This document shows positions 35,342 through 45,637 of a stretch of 63,574 bases of DNA, in pieces. A program made the position numbers and the translations under genes. Under the pieces are notes generated by a model. That model saw only the letters and a program-made list of their open reading frames with translations, had not been told where the DNA came from and made no database searches. The stretch is from positions 1-63,574 of the forward strand of contig CADCFA010000006.1 in assembly GCA_902800595.1 (NCBI GenBank), written 5' to 3'. Source of the stretch: an uncultured Prevotellaceae bacterium (GTDB lineage: Bacteria > Bacteroidota > Bacteroidia > Bacteroidales > Bacteroidaceae). Numbering within the stretch: position 1 is the first letter of the stretch; the number at the start of each line of letters is the position of its first letter.

Positions 35342-36048
35342 CGGATATAAAAATCTTGTGTTAATTGTTGATACCAATGTGTCCTTACATTTGGAGCTTC
35401 TTCAATAACTCCTTCTTCTATAAATATTTTATCTACAGGATGTTTTAAAAATTCAATCAACAGACGCTTTGGATCTTTTCGAGGCGTTGTGCGTATTTGG
35501 CAAACACGCGAAATAAAGAATCCTTCCAAAATTGCTTCAGCCTCTAACGCAGACCGGCATTCCGTTGATATAACTAAAGAAAAGACACCATGTGGATTCA
35601 GCAGTCTGTTGGCTGCATGCATGAGTTCTTCATAAGTCAAACTGACAGTATGCCTTGCCAATGTGCGTTGATGATCCGGACAAGTCAAAGCTTTTACAAA
35701 ATATGGTGGATTAGTGACAATAGCGTCAAAACCTTTCTCGTCGTTATAATATAGGATATTTTCTTTACTAATTCCAATTCTGTCTGCAAATGGTGAGGCT
35801 TTTATATTTTCTTGAGCTTGACTAATAGCATCTGAATCAATATCTATTCCTACTACAGATGCTTCAGGAAAACGTTGAGCCATCATTAAAGCGATGAGTC
35901 CTGTACCTGTTCCAATGTCAAGGATCCGTGCAGATGCTATAGGCACTTGTGCCCATGCACCCAATAAGGTGCCATCGGTGCCAACCTTCATCGCGCAATG
36001 CTGCTGATGAATGGTAAACTGTTTGAACTGAAAGTAATCATTTGCCAT
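35338..36048 (-). CDS. trmN6: tRNA1(Val) adenine-37 N6-methyltransferase family protein
   Basis: 236 residues. The SAM site is DIGTGTGLIALMMAQRF (about 41-57), followed by VVGIDIDSDAISQA and the catalytic NPPYF motif of N6-adenine methyltransferases. The start MANDYFQFKQFTIHQQHCAMKVGTDG is typical of YfiC/TrmN6, which methylates A37 of tRNA-Val. It is divergent from lon and coupled to the nitrilase gene by ATGA. Confidence 0.9.
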   Translation of the reverse strand: MANDYFQFKQFTIHQQHCAMKVGTDGTLLGAWAQVPIASARILDIGTGTGLIALMMAQRFPEASVVGIDIDSDAISQAQENIKASPFADRIGISKENILYYNDEKGFDAIVTNPPYFVKALTCPDHQRTLARHTVSLTYEELMHAANRLLNPHGVFSLVISTECRSALEAEAILEGFFISRVCQIRTTPRKDPKRLLIEFLKHPVDKIFIEEGVIEEAPNVRTHWYQQLTQDFYIR

Positions 36049-36058
36049 AAATTCGCTA

Positions 36059-36066
36059 CAAAGGTA
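36059..36066 (-). promoter_or_regulatory. -7 box of trmN6
   Basis: TACCTTTG on the minus strand, 10 bases before the ATG at 36048. No clear -33; the leader would be about 5 bases. Confidence 0.45.
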
Positions 36067-36150
36067 GTATAAAAAATCGATTATTCCATTGAAAAAGCAA
36101 ATTATTTGTTAATTCTTTATTCTTCATTCGTATTTCTTATTTATTATTAG

Positions 36151-36158
36151 TAACTTTG
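36151..36158 (+). promoter_or_regulatory. -7 box of lon
   Basis: TAACTTTG, with TTCG (36127-36130) 20 bases upstream as a weak -33. The leader is about 30 bases. Confidence 0.45.
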
Positions 36159-36192
36159 CACCTGTTTTTTAAGAAAGAACTAATTTTGATAT

Positions 36193-38655
36193 ATGAGTAA
36201 AAAGAATAAGAATTCAACATTTCAGATGATAGCCGATATAGAAGGTGATATTAAAGATATTTTTGATATCAATGTTCCTGGCAATGTCTCTATCCTGCCA
36301 GTACGAAATATGGTGTTGTTTCCGGGAGTGGTCTCCCCTATCCTAATTGGCAGGGATTCCAGTAAGATTGTGATCCAGAAAGCAGAGAAGAAAGATGAAT
36401 TGCTTGGTGTCGTTTGCCAACGAGATCCCGATGTGAATCTTCCTTTGCAAGATGACTTGTATAAGACTGGTGTTTATGTCAAGGTCATGAAATTGTTATC
36501 TCTTCCTAATGGAAATATTACAGCTATTGTGCAGTGTCATAGTAGACTGCGACTAAATCAGCTCACCCAGACCACACCATACCTCGCAGGTGATGTGGAA
36601 CCATTGACAGATCTTGATCCGGAAAAGAGAGACCGTGAATTCAAGACAGCGATGGAAGATCTTCGTGATCTTGTTGATGAATATGTTGGCGTGTGTGAAG
36701 ATATACCCGATGAAGCAACATATGCTGTCAAGAATATCACAAATGATATTATGGCTCTGAATTTCATCTGCTCGAATATGCCTTTCCCTGTAAAGGAGAA
36801 AATCAAGCTTTTGGAGATGGACTCTGTCAAAGAGCGGCTTTTCAATGTGATGAAAATTATTAATCGCGAGATTAATCTTCAGAACCTAAAGACCGATATC
36901 CGTAACAAGACGCGTGAGGACATTGATGAACAGCAGCGTAACTATTTCCTGCAGCAACAGATTAAGAACATGCAGGCTGAAATGGGTAACGAGTCATCGC
37001 CAGAGAAGTATGAACTGATAAAGAAAGCTGAAGGTAAGAAATGGCCTGAGGAGATTGGTAAGACATTTTTTAAGGAAGCTGACAAACTCGACAACCTGAA
37101 TCCCCAAAGTCCAGAGTTCAATGTGTTACTAAATTACCTCCAGACGCTCGTCAGTCTGCCGTGGGGTGAATATACTGCCGACGATCTTGACTTGAAGCGT
37201 GCCCAGAAGATTTTGGATCAAGATCACTATGGTATGGAGAAGGTAAAAGAACGTATCCTTGAATATATGGCAGTGCTTGCCTTGCGTGGCGACCTGAAGA
37301 GTCCGATACTTTGTCTGTATGGTCCTCCGGGTGTTGGTAAAACTTCACTTGGCAAGTCGATTGCCTCTGCCATGAAACGTAAGTATGTGCGTGTGTCTCT
37401 GGGTGGACTTCATGATGAAGCTGAGATCCGTGGTCATCGCCGCACATATATTGGCGCAATGCCAGGACGAATAATCAAGTCTATCCAGAAAGCAGGTTCA
37501 AGTAATCCGGTATTCATCCTTGATGAGATAGACAAAGTGACACAGATGACCAACAATGGTGATCCGTCATCAGCTTTATTGGAAGTGCTTGATCCAGAAC
37601 AGAACAATGCTTTCCATGATAACTATCTGGATGTAGATTATGACCTTTCAAAAGTATTGTTCATCGCTACGGCTAATAACCTGAGTACCATTCCTCGTCC
37701 CCTACTCGATCGTATGGAAATTATTGAGGTAAGCGGTTATATCACTGAAGAGAAAATAGAGATTGCCAAGCGCCATTTGATACCCCGCGAATTGGATAAC
37801 ACCGGGCAAAACACTAAGGGATTGAAACCTACATTCAATAAGGCTGCTATCGAGATGATCATTGAGCGCTATACTCGTGAAAGCGGTGTCCGTCAGTTAG
37901 AGAAACAGATCAACAAGGCTCTCCGTAAGATTGCTTATAAGCGTCAGATGGATGAAAATGCCGACTATAAGAAGATCACTCCTTCAGAAATTGAAGATTT
38001 GTTAGGCAAACCACCTTTTTATCGCGATATCTATCAGGGAAATGATTATGCAGGTGTAGTGACAGGATTAGCGTGGACCAGTGTCGGTGGAGAGATCCTC
38101 TTTATAGAAACCTCTCTGTCAAAAGGCAAGGGAAACAAACTCACTTTAACAGGCAACCTTGGTGACGTGATGAAGGAATCGGCTATTCTGGCACTTGAAT
38201 ATGTGAAGGCTCATGCTGACACATTGAATATCGACTATCGTATCTTTGACAACTGGAATATTCATATTCATGTGCCTGAAGGTGCTACCCCCAAGGACGG
38301 TCCTTCTGCCGGTATTACGATAGCTACTTCTATTGCTTCTGCCCTTACCCAGCGCAAAGTAAGAAAGAATACGGCAATGACAGGTGAGATTACTCTTCGT
38401 GGTAAAGTGCTGCCTGTAGGTGGTATTAAGGAGAAGATTCTGGCAGCCAAGCGTGCCGGTATTACTGATATTGTCATGTGTTGCGAGAATGAAAAAGATA
38501 TTCTCGAGATACCCGATATGTATTTAAAGGGAGTCAATTTCCATTATGTAGAGAATGTTCAGGATGTGTGGAATTTCGCTTTGACCGACGAGATTGTTAA
38601 GAATCCTTTGGACTTTACCATCAAGGAAGATGAAAAGAAAGACGAGACGAAATGA
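36193..38655 (+). CDS. lon: ATP-dependent protease Lon
   Basis: 820 residues. Lon degrades damaged and regulatory proteins in the cytoplasm. The N-terminal LON domain has [21 protein letters not shown] (about 35-55); the AAA+ motor has Walker [14 protein letters not shown] and Walker [11 protein letters not shown]; the protease domain has the catalytic Ser in KDGPSAGIT and Lys in [15 protein letters not shown] short charged C-terminal tail (DEKKDETK) ends the protein. Its stop overlaps the tgt start by ATGA, so lon, tgt and the lptG-like gene form one unit. Heat-shock control is usual for lon, but no heat-shock box is evident. Confidence 0.98.
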   Translation: MSKKNKNSTFQMIADIEGDIKDIFDINVPGNVSILPVRNMVLFPGVVSPILIGRDSSKIVIQKAEKKDELLGVVCQRDPDVNLPLQDDLYKTGVYVKVMKLLSLPNGNITAIVQCHSRLRLNQLTQTTPYLAGDVEPLTDLDPEKRDREFKTAMEDLRDLVDEYVGVCEDIPDEATYAVKNITNDIMALNFICSNMPFPVKEKIKLLEMDSVKERLFNVMKIINREINLQNLKTDIRNKTREDIDEQQRNYFLQQQIKNMQAEMGNESSPEKYELIKKAEGKKWPEEIGKTFFKEADKLDNLNPQSPEFNVLLNYLQTLVSLPWGEYTADDLDLKRAQKILDQDHYGMEKVKERILEYMAVLALRGDLKSPILCLYGPPGVGKTSLGKSIASAMKRKYVRVSLGGLHDEAEIRGHRRTYIGAMPGRIIKSIQKAGSSNPVFILDEIDKVTQMTNNGDPSSALLEVLDPEQNNAFHDNYLDVDYDLSKVLFIATANNLSTIPRPLLDRMEIIEVSGYITEEKIEIAKRHLIPRELDNTGQNTKGLKPTFNKAAIEMIIERYTRESGVRQLEKQINKALRKIAYKRQMDENADYKKITPSEIEDLLGKPPFYRDIYQGNDYAGVVTGLAWTSVGGEILFIETSLSKGKGNKLTLTGNLGDVMKESAILALEYVKAHADTLNIDYRIFDNWNIHIHVPEGATPKDGPSAGITIATSIASALTQRKVRKNTAMTGEITLRGKVLPVGGIKEKILAAKRAGITDIVMCCENEKDILEIPDMYLKGVNFHYVENVQDVWNFALTDEIVKNPLDFTIKEDEKKDETK

Positions 38656-39794
38656 TATTTGAACTGCAACATACAGATTCTGCCAGTGATGCTCGCGCTG
38701 GGGTTATCACTACCGATCACGGACAGATTCAAACACCAATCTTTATGCCCGTCGGAACGGCAGGCAGTGTAAAAGGTGTACATTTTTCAGAATTACGTGA
38801 TCAGGTCAAGGCGCAGATTATTTTAGGTAACACTTATCACCTATATCTCAGACCTGGTTTGGATATTCTCCGGAAAGCTGGTGGTCTGCATCAATTTAAT
38901 ACATGGGATCGTCCTATTCTTACCGATTCAGGTGGTTTCCAGGTCTTCTCGCTTACAGGAATTCGAAAGCTCCGTGAGGAAGGTTGTGAGTTTCGTAGTC
39001 ATATTGATGGATCCAAGCATATTTTCACTCCTGAAAATGTGATGGATACTGAACGGGTTATCGGTGCAGATATCATGATGGCACTCGACGAATGTCCACC
39101 AGGACAGAGTGATTATCAGTATGCAAAGAATTCATTAGGACTCACCCAGCGATGGTTAGAACGCTGCGTGAAACGCTTTAATGAGACAGAGCCCTTGTAT
39201 GGCTATAGCCAAACGTTATTCCCCATTGTGCAGGGGTGTACCTATAAAGATTTGCGTCAGGATGCTGCCAAACACGTCTGCGATGTGCTCAGCCGTCTTA
39301 ATGATGGTGGTGGCGCATCTATTGGTGGTTTGGCTGTGGGTGAACCTACAGAAGTGATGTATGAGATGATTGAAGTGGTGAATGCTATTCTTCCTAAGGA
39401 CCGTCCCCGCTATCTGATGGGGGTTGGTACCCCTCAGAATATCCTCGAAGCCATCGAGCGCGGTGTCGACATGTTTGATTGTGTGATGCCGACCCGTAAC
39501 GGTCGTAATGCTATGCTTTTCACATATGAAGGTACGATGAACATGCGTAACAAGAAATGGGAAGACGATTTCTCACCCATTGATCCTGATGGCTGTTATA
39601 TCGATCGGCTTCACACGAAAGCATACCTTCATCATCTCTTTAAAGCTCAGGAGTTACTCGCCATGCAGATTGCATCCATTCATAATTTGGCTTTCTACTT
39701 GCGACTGGTTACTGATGCACGTCAGCATATTATTACTGGCGACTTTGTGCAATGGAAACGTAGTGTCATTGATCAATTAGGACGACGTAGATGA
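38652..39794 (+). CDS. tgt: tRNA-guanine transglycosylase
   Basis: 380 residues. Tgt swaps guanine for a queuine precursor at the wobble position of tRNAs with GUN anticodons. The general acid Asp is in TDSGGFQVFSL and the nucleophile Asp in GVDMFDCVMPTRNGRNA. The usual zinc site CxCxxC before the last helix is absent: the matching segment reads DPDGCYIDRLHTKAYLHHLF with one Cys only. The enzyme may be zinc-free, as in other Bacteroidetes, or use altered ligands. It is coupled to lon upstream and to the lptG-like gene downstream by ATGA overlaps. Confidence 0.95.
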   Translation: MIFELQHTDSASDARAGVITTDHGQIQTPIFMPVGTAGSVKGVHFSELRDQVKAQIILGNTYHLYLRPGLDILRKAGGLHQFNTWDRPILTDSGGFQVFSLTGIRKLREEGCEFRSHIDGSKHIFTPENVMDTERVIGADIMMALDECPPGQSDYQYAKNSLGLTQRWLERCVKRFNETEPLYGYSQTLFPIVQGCTYKDLRQDAAKHVCDVLSRLNDGGGASIGGLAVGEPTEVMYEMIEVVNAILPKDRPRYLMGVGTPQNILEAIERGVDMFDCVMPTRNGRNAMLFTYEGTMNMRNKKWEDDFSPIDPDGCYIDRLHTKAYLHHLFKAQELLAMQIASIHNLAFYLRLVTDARQHIITGDFVQWKRSVIDQLGRRR

Positions 39795-40972
39795 AAATAA
39801 CAGGCATAAAACGGCATATTGCTCGATGCTGGCAACTTTTACGACAACTGGCGGGGAAAATCAACAAGATTAATCCTGCTAGATTCATGACGCGTCTCGA
39901 CCGTTATATCATGGCAAAGTTTATAGGAACCTATATCTATTCGATAATTCTTATTATCTCTATTGCCATTGTCTTTGACGTAAACGAAAACCTTTCTAAA
40001 TTTGCCACATATGGTGCACCGCTGAAGGCCATCGTATTCGACTATTATGCGAATTTCGTGCCTTATTTCTCAAATCTGTTCTCGCCTCTTTTCGTTTTTA
40101 TTGCTGTTATCTTCTTTACTTCAAAGTTGGCTGGTAACAGCGAAATTATCGCAATGTTGGCTGCAGGTGTGAGTTTCAAGCGACTCATGAAGCCCTATAT
40201 GATCTCTGCTGCACTGATAGCCATTGTGAATTTCTACCTTATTTCCAATGTGATACCTCATGGTACGGTGATTCGTCAAGAGTTCGAAGCGAAATACAAA
40301 AACTCAAAACGAACCACCTCAGCATCAAATGTTCAGTTGATGGTGGGCCCCGGAATTATAGCCTATATTCAGAGTTACGATAACCGTTCAAAGACTGGAT
40401 ATGGTTTCTCATTAGATAAATTTGAAAACAAAAAGCTAGTCAGTCACATGACAGCTTCAACCATCCGTTATGATTCTATCAGCGATACTCGTTATCACTG
40501 GAAGGCTAACAACTATAAAATCAGAAAGTTGAAAGGGCTTCGTGAAGAGATTACTACTGGTGCTATGATTGATACTTTGATACAGATGGAACCGATGGAT
40601 CTTGTCTTCTCTAAAGGTCAGCAGGAGACGCTTACTTCTGCAGAACTCAGACAATATATCTCCAAGCAGACAGAACGCGGATCCGGTAATGTGGTGCAGT
40701 ATGAAGTTGAATACCATAAACGTATTGCAACTTCTTTCGCATCTTTCATTCTGACCATTATCGGTGTTAGTCTATCCAGTCGTAAGCGTAAGGGTGGTAT
40801 GGGTCTTTACCTGGGTATTGGTCTGGCTCTCTCGTTCTCTTATATTCTGTTACAGACGGTTAGTTCCACCTTTGCTATTAATGCGGATACCCCGCCGGTA
40901 CTGGCAGCGTGGATACCAAATATTATTTATACTGTAATAGCATATTTCTGTTATCGACAAGCACCAAATTAG
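39791..40972 (+). CDS. LptF/LptG-family permease (YjgP/YjgQ)
   Basis: 393 residues. Membrane segments lie at about 42-65, 75-100 and 100-125 and again in the C-terminal 90 residues, with a periplasmic beta-rich domain between them, the LptF/G layout. The motif LDRYIMAKFIGTYIYSI is the usual start of the family; the first ATG is kept because it forms an ATGA overlap with tgt, although a start at residue 33 or 40 is possible. LptF and LptG with the ATPase LptB extract lipopolysaccharide from the inner membrane. Which of the two this protein is cannot be told. Confidence 0.9.
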   Translation: MKITGIKRHIARCWQLLRQLAGKINKINPARFMTRLDRYIMAKFIGTYIYSIILIISIAIVFDVNENLSKFATYGAPLKAIVFDYYANFVPYFSNLFSPLFVFIAVIFFTSKLAGNSEIIAMLAAGVSFKRLMKPYMISAALIAIVNFYLISNVIPHGTVIRQEFEAKYKNSKRTTSASNVQLMVGPGIIAYIQSYDNRSKTGYGFSLDKFENKKLVSHMTASTIRYDSISDTRYHWKANNYKIRKLKGLREEITTGAMIDTLIQMEPMDLVFSKGQQETLTSAELRQYISKQTERGSGNVVQYEVEYHKRIATSFASFILTIIGVSLSSRKRKGGMGLYLGIGLALSFSYILLQTVSSTFAINADTPPVLAAWIPNIIYTVIAYFCYRQAPN

Positions 40973-41006
40973 AATTGAGAATTGTGTATTTTTAAAGAAT
41001 TGAAAA

Positions 41007-42293
41007 GTGAAATTTGACGAAACATATTTGAACGACAATATCCTTGATGCACTCTATGATATGCACTTTGAGGATATGACGCCTATTCAGGAGCGTTGTA
41101 TACCAGAGATTCTGGATGGTTACGATGTGTTGGGTGTTGCCCAGACAGGTACGGGAAAAACAGCGGCTTATCTGTTGCCAATACTTTCTCTGCTCGACGA
41201 TGGTGGTTATCCAAAAGATACCATCAACTGTATCATTATGTCACCTACCCGAGAATTAGCCCAACAAATAGATCAGGCTATGCAAGGCTTTGGCTACTAC
41301 CTTGATGGTGTGAGTAGTGTAGCTGTTTATGGTGGAAATGATGCCGGGCGCTATGATCAGGAATTGCGAGGCATGCGTCTTGGTGCCGATGTGCTTATCG
41401 CCACACCAGGCCGTTTGTTGAGTCATCTGAAAGTTGGTAATCTTGACCTAAGTCGTTGCTCTTTCTTTGTACTCGATGAGGCTGATCGTATGCTCGATAT
41501 GGGCTTTATCGACGATATCATGAAATTGGTACAGGAACTGCCTGAGAGTTGTCAGCGCATTATGTTTTCAGCTACGATGCCAAAGAAGATCCGTGAGTTG
41601 GCGGTTCAGTTACTTCACGATCCTGTTGAAGTAAAGATTGCAGTATCTAAGCCCGCAGAGAAGATCAGGCAGAGTGCTTATGTCTGCTATGATCCACAGA
41701 AACTGAAAATTATTAATCATATCTTCAAACAGGGTGACTTGAAACGTGTGATCATTTTCTCTGGTAAGAAAGAACGTGTGAAAGAAATTAACCGCAGTCT
41801 GAAGTCCATGAAAATCAATTGTGACCAGATGCATAGTGATTTGTCTCAGCAAGAACGTGATGAGGTGATGTATCGTTTTAAGGCTGGTCAGACAGATGTT
41901 CTTGTAGCTACTGATATTGTGGCACGTGGTATTGATATTGATGATATCCGTACTGTTATCAACTATGATGTCCCCCATGATGCTGAGGATTATGTACACC
42001 GAATAGGCCGTACAGCACGAGCTGATCGTGATGGTGTTGCCATTACCTTTGTCAGTGAGGCTGATATCTACCGTTTCCAACAGATTGAGCATTTCCTGGG
42101 AAAAGAGGTAGAGAAAAAAGCCTTGCCCGATGAATTGGGTGAAGGACCCGCGTATACCAAGCGCGAGAAAAAACGTTCCGATACTCGTCGTCGTGGTCGC
42201 TGGCACAGTAAAGGGGATGGTCGGAACAATCAGAAATCTAAGGGGAAGAAGCGTCATCATCCTAAGAAAGATAGTTCAACCTCAAATGTTTAA
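41007..42293 (+). CDS. DEAD-box RNA helicase (RhlE type)
   Basis: 428 residues starting at a GTG (41007), as no in-frame ATG precedes the Q motif (FEDMTPIQERCIPEI). All helicase motifs are present: AQTGTGKTAAYLLP, PTRELAQQ, TPGRLL, VLDEADRMLDMGF, SATMP, and YVHRIGRTARADRDG. The last 65 residues are Lys/Arg-rich and likely bind RNA. It remodels structured RNA, for instance in ribosome assembly or RNA decay. It lies 34 bases after the lptG-like gene and may be part of the same operon. Confidence 0.94.
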   Translation: MKFDETYLNDNILDALYDMHFEDMTPIQERCIPEILDGYDVLGVAQTGTGKTAAYLLPILSLLDDGGYPKDTINCIIMSPTRELAQQIDQAMQGFGYYLDGVSSVAVYGGNDAGRYDQELRGMRLGADVLIATPGRLLSHLKVGNLDLSRCSFFVLDEADRMLDMGFIDDIMKLVQELPESCQRIMFSATMPKKIRELAVQLLHDPVEVKIAVSKPAEKIRQSAYVCYDPQKLKIINHIFKQGDLKRVIIFSGKKERVKEINRSLKSMKINCDQMHSDLSQQERDEVMYRFKAGQTDVLVATDIVARGIDIDDIRTVINYDVPHDAEDYVHRIGRTARADRDGVAITFVSEADIYRFQQIEHFLGKEVEKKALPDELGEGPAYTKREKKRSDTRRRGRWHSKGDGRNNQKSKGKKRHHPKKDSSTSNV

Positions 42294-42313
42294 TCTTTAA
42301 TTTCCTATTTTTA

Positions 42314-43147
42314 ATGTTCACAGCTCCTATCTGCAAGATTAATCTCGGACTTAATGTCGTAGAGAAACGCCCTGATGGTTATCACAACCTTGAGACCGTC
42401 TTCTATCCAGTACCTATTTGTGATGGATTAGAAGTTTTTCCGATGGATTCGCAGTTTCCTTCTGAAGTTGATTGTGATCTTAAAGTCACCAATCTCCATA
42501 TTGAGGGAGATGAGCAAAAGAATCTTGTGGTTAGAGCCTATCATCTTTTGAAGCAGGACTTCCCTACTCTGCCGCGTATTCACGTACATCTCTATAAAGG
42601 TATTCCCACACAAGCTGGCATGGGAGGCGGTTCCAGCGACTGTGGCTTTATGATTACCTTGCTAAATCGCCAGTTCAACCTAGGACTTTCTGAACAACAG
42701 ATGATTGATTATGCTGCAAAATTAGGTGCAGACTGTGCTTTCTTCATTGTCAACCGTCCTGTCTATGCGGAAGGTATTGGTGAAAAGATGCAAAATGTAG
42801 ATATAGACCTTAAAGGTTGGTATCTGGCCATTGTTCGTCCTGCTATTCCAGTCTCAACAAAAGATGCATTCTCCCTTATAACACCAGGTCATCCTGCGCA
42901 CAACTGTCGTGATATTGTGAAGCAGCCTGTTGAAACGTGGCGTGGCTTACTTACCAACGACTTTGAGAAAAGTGTCTTTGCCATCCATCCAGAGATAGGT
43001 GCCATTAAGGATCACCTATATGAAATGGGGGCTGCCTATGCAGCCATGTCTGGTTCGGGCAGTAGTTTGTTTGGGTTGTTCCGTTCACCTGTAGATCTCA
43101 GTGTCTTTAATACCGAAGGCACTTTCAAGACCTGCATCTCATTGTGA
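42314..43147 (+). CDS. ispE: 4-diphosphocytidyl-2-C-methyl-D-erythritol kinase
   Basis: 277 residues of GHMP-kinase fold. It phosphorylates the intermediate CDP-ME in the non-mevalonate isoprenoid pathway. The start MFTAPICKINLGLNVVEKRPDGYHNLETVF and the ATP loop GIPTQAGMGGGSSDCGFM are diagnostic. It ends in two hairpins. The gene follows the RNA helicase by 20 bases. Confidence 0.96.
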   Translation: MFTAPICKINLGLNVVEKRPDGYHNLETVFYPVPICDGLEVFPMDSQFPSEVDCDLKVTNLHIEGDEQKNLVVRAYHLLKQDFPTLPRIHVHLYKGIPTQAGMGGGSSDCGFMITLLNRQFNLGLSEQQMIDYAAKLGADCAFFIVNRPVYAEGIGEKMQNVDIDLKGWYLAIVRPAIPVSTKDAFSLITPGHPAHNCRDIVKQPVETWRGLLTNDFEKSVFAIHPEIGAIKDHLYEMGAAYAAMSGSGSSLFGLFRSPVDLSVFNTEGTFKTCISL

Positions 43148-43157
43148 CGTGAAAGAA

Positions 43158-43185
43158 ATGGACCTCGATTCACATCGAAGTCCAT
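43158..43185. other. Hairpin between ispE and galE
   Basis: ATGGAC-C-TCGAT, loop TCAC, ATCGA-A-GTCCAT: an 11-bp stem with a single mismatch and no T tract. It may protect the ispE 3' end or add to the terminator that follows. Confidence 0.5.
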
Positions 43186-43205
43186 TCACAACACAAACAC
43201 AAAAT

Positions 43206-43228
43206 CGGTTCTTTCGAACCGTTTTTTT
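43206..43228 (+). terminator. Intrinsic terminator of ispE
   Basis: Stem CGGTTC / GAACCG, loop TTTC, seven T. The T tract runs into the convergent galE stop codon. Confidence 0.9.
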
Positions 43229-44267
43229 ATTGGATACCGTCCTTACGGAGTTTCTCTTGCCATTTCCAGGCACTCTTCAGCACCTCTTCTGTAGGTGTCT
43301 CAGCCTTCCAGCCCAATACCTTGTTGGCTTTGTCAACATTACCCCATACCTGCTCGATATCACCTTCACGACGTGGTGCGAACTCCCAGTTCACCTTCAC
43401 GCCTGTAGCTTTCTCAAAACCTTGCACGACCTCTAAAGTTGAAAGGCCCTTACCAGTTCCGATATTGAACACTTCAACAGCTTCAGTCTCAGGCTTATCA
43501 AGTACACGCTCCATAGCCTTTACATGGGCCTTAGCCAAATCTACCACATAGATATAGTCGCGGATGCAGGTCTTGTCTGGCGTATTATAGTCATGTCCGA
43601 AAATCTTCAGCTGTTGACGGATGCCCATGGCTGTCTGTGTCACAAACGGAATTAGATTCATGGGGACACCATTGGGTAACTCGCCAATCAGTGCTGTAGG
43701 ATGTGCACCAATAGGATTGAAATAGCGCAAGATAATGCTTTTGATGGGCGCGCCGGAATGGATATAGTCCTGAATAATTTCCTCGTTGATCTGCTTGGTA
43801 TTACCATAAGGACTCATTGCTTTCTGAATAGGAGCATCTTCTGTTACTGGCAGATATTCCTTTGAAGGCTGACCATATACCGTGCAACTTGAAGAGAAGA
43901 TGATTCCCTTCACGTCATATTTAGGCATCAGCTCCAACAGATTAATCAGACTCATCAGATTGTTACGATAATACATCAAAGGTTTTTCAACGCTTTCTCC
44001 AACAGCCTTAGAGGCGGCAAAATGAATGATACCCTCAATCTTAGGATATTTTTTAAAGATGCCTTCAAGAGCGTTGAAATCGCAACAATCAACCTTCTCG
44101 AATGCAGGACGTTTGCCCGTAATCTTCTCAATGCCATCAAGCACATTCTCATTTGAGTTTGAGAGATTATCGATGATAACCACCTCATAACCTGCTTCTT
44201 GTAGTTCAACTGTTGTATGGCTTCCGATAAAACCAGTACCACCAGTTACCAAAATAGTTTGTTTCAT
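43227..44267 (-). CDS. galE: UDP-glucose 4-epimerase
   Basis: 346 residues of short-chain dehydrogenase fold. NAD site TILVTGGTGFIGSHT (about 4-18); catalytic SSSCTVYG and YGNTK (YxxxK). It interconverts UDP-glucose and UDP-galactose for sugar use and surface polysaccharides. The full length matches the family. It lies downstream of tilS on the same strand with a 38-base AT-rich gap. Confidence 0.97.
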   Translation of the reverse strand: MKQTILVTGGTGFIGSHTTVELQEAGYEVVIIDNLSNSNENVLDGIEKITGKRPAFEKVDCCDFNALEGIFKKYPKIEGIIHFAASKAVGESVEKPLMYYRNNLMSLINLLELMPKYDVKGIIFSSSCTVYGQPSKEYLPVTEDAPIQKAMSPYGNTKQINEEIIQDYIHSGAPIKSIILRYFNPIGAHPTALIGELPNGVPMNLIPFVTQTAMGIRQQLKIFGHDYNTPDKTCIRDYIYVVDLAKAHVKAMERVLDKPETEAVEVFNIGTGKGLSTLEVVQGFEKATGVKVNWEFAPRREGDIEQVWGNVDKANKVLGWKAETPTEEVLKSAWKWQEKLRKDGIQ

Positions 44268-44305
44268 ACGTTTGTATTTTTTTAATGTTACAATATTATA
44301 TATTC

Positions 44306-45634
44306 TTATGAGTTTATCAGAGCTATCTGCAGAACTTGTGTAGTCTGTCCTGTTACTCTGAATCTATTGTCTATCCGTTTCCCTATGAGCCAGACAATCT
44401 GTCCTTCACAATCTGTAATAACCATCTGGTTCCGTTTTTCCAATAGCGAGCATTTGATGTTTGTCAGAAAATCGCTTACAAGTTTCTTACCTTTCATTCC
44501 ATAAGGGATAAATGAGTCCCCATTTTCAATGAGTCTTATCATTAGCGGGTATTTCACTTTTGCTTTATCTATTGTTATACAATTGTTTGATTTTAAGATA
44601 AATATATTGTCGCAATCCTTAATGTCTATACAATAGCAGGCATTGATACGATAACGCCCAGCTTCAGGAATTCTCAGCGGTTTCATCGGCATTTTATGTG
44701 GTGCCAATACCAAATGCTCTCTATCTATAAGAAGCATATAGTCTGCTGTCTCAAAGGTTCTTCCTGGTAAACCATCCACGTGAATAGCCACCTGCTCCAC
44801 TTGTGTACTGTTGAATCCTTTCTCTGCCAACCATTCATGCAAAAACAATTCTGGTGATGGTAATTGTTTTAAATCCATAATGGATACAGTCTCGGCCTGC
44901 TGCTGAGGATTGCACTTGACGAGCTCTTCCTTCTGTTGAGCTATAGCTGCCTTAACCACCTTCTCTGCCTCTTGAAGAAACTGGGCGCTTTTACCGATAT
45001 TCTCTGAAACATGAGGATTTATCTGTTCAAGTAAAGGCAACACATTCAGGCGTATTTTGTTTCTGAGGACATTATCAACGAGATTTGTAGAATCCACCAC
45101 ATAACGTTGTCCGATGGAATGGAGATAATCTTCAATCTCTTGGCGACTTACACATAGTAATGGTCTTACAATCTTGTCATGCAAAGCTCGGATGCCAGTC
45201 AATCCGTGAATACCACTACCTCTCATCAGGTTCATGATTAATGTCTCTACTGCATCGTCACGATGATGAGCTACACATACATTTTCAGCACCTAAGTCCT
45301 CTATGAGTTGGTAGAAATAGCCATAGCGTAAGTTTCTCGCTGCCATTTCAATACTTACTTGATGTAAGTTCGCGTATTCTTTTGTATCAAAGTGAATTAA
45401 GTGAAGTGGAATATTCTCTTTTGTGCAGAGAACCTTAACGAATTCTTCATCTCGGTTGCTCTCCTCACCTCTTAAATGAAAATTGCAATGAGCTGCTTCA
45501 ATCCGATAGCCCAGGTCCTTCAGTATCAGTAGTAACGCCACACTATCGGCTCCACCGCTCAGTGCCACAAGATGTAACCCCTCGTGACTCAGAAGACCAT
45601 GCTTCCCGATGAAATCAGCAACTTTCTTTTTCAC
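44306..45634 (-). CDS. tilS: tRNA(Ile)-lysidine synthetase
   Basis: 442 residues. The PP-loop is ALSGGADSVALLL (about 24-36), with HCNFHLRGEESNRDE and VAHHRDDAVET after it, all standard TilS motifs. The enzyme adds lysine to C34 of tRNA-Ile2 so that it reads AUA. The C-terminal half holds the substrate-binding and C-terminal TilS domains, including KKLVSDFL. It starts 3 bases after the rlmI stop. Confidence 0.95.
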   Translation of the reverse strand: MKKKVADFIGKHGLLSHEGLHLVALSGGADSVALLLILKDLGYRIEAAHCNFHLRGEESNRDEEFVKVLCTKENIPLHLIHFDTKEYANLHQVSIEMAARNLRYGYFYQLIEDLGAENVCVAHHRDDAVETLIMNLMRGSGIHGLTGIRALHDKIVRPLLCVSRQEIEDYLHSIGQRYVVDSTNLVDNVLRNKIRLNVLPLLEQINPHVSENIGKSAQFLQEAEKVVKAAIAQQKEELVKCNPQQQAETVSIMDLKQLPSPELFLHEWLAEKGFNSTQVEQVAIHVDGLPGRTFETADYMLLIDREHLVLAPHKMPMKPLRIPEAGRYRINACYCIDIKDCDNIFILKSNNCITIDKAKVKYPLMIRLIENGDSFIPYGMKGKKLVSDFLTNIKCSLLEKRNQMVITDCEGQIVWLIGKRIDNRFRVTGQTTQVLQIALINS

Positions 45635-45637
45635 TTT

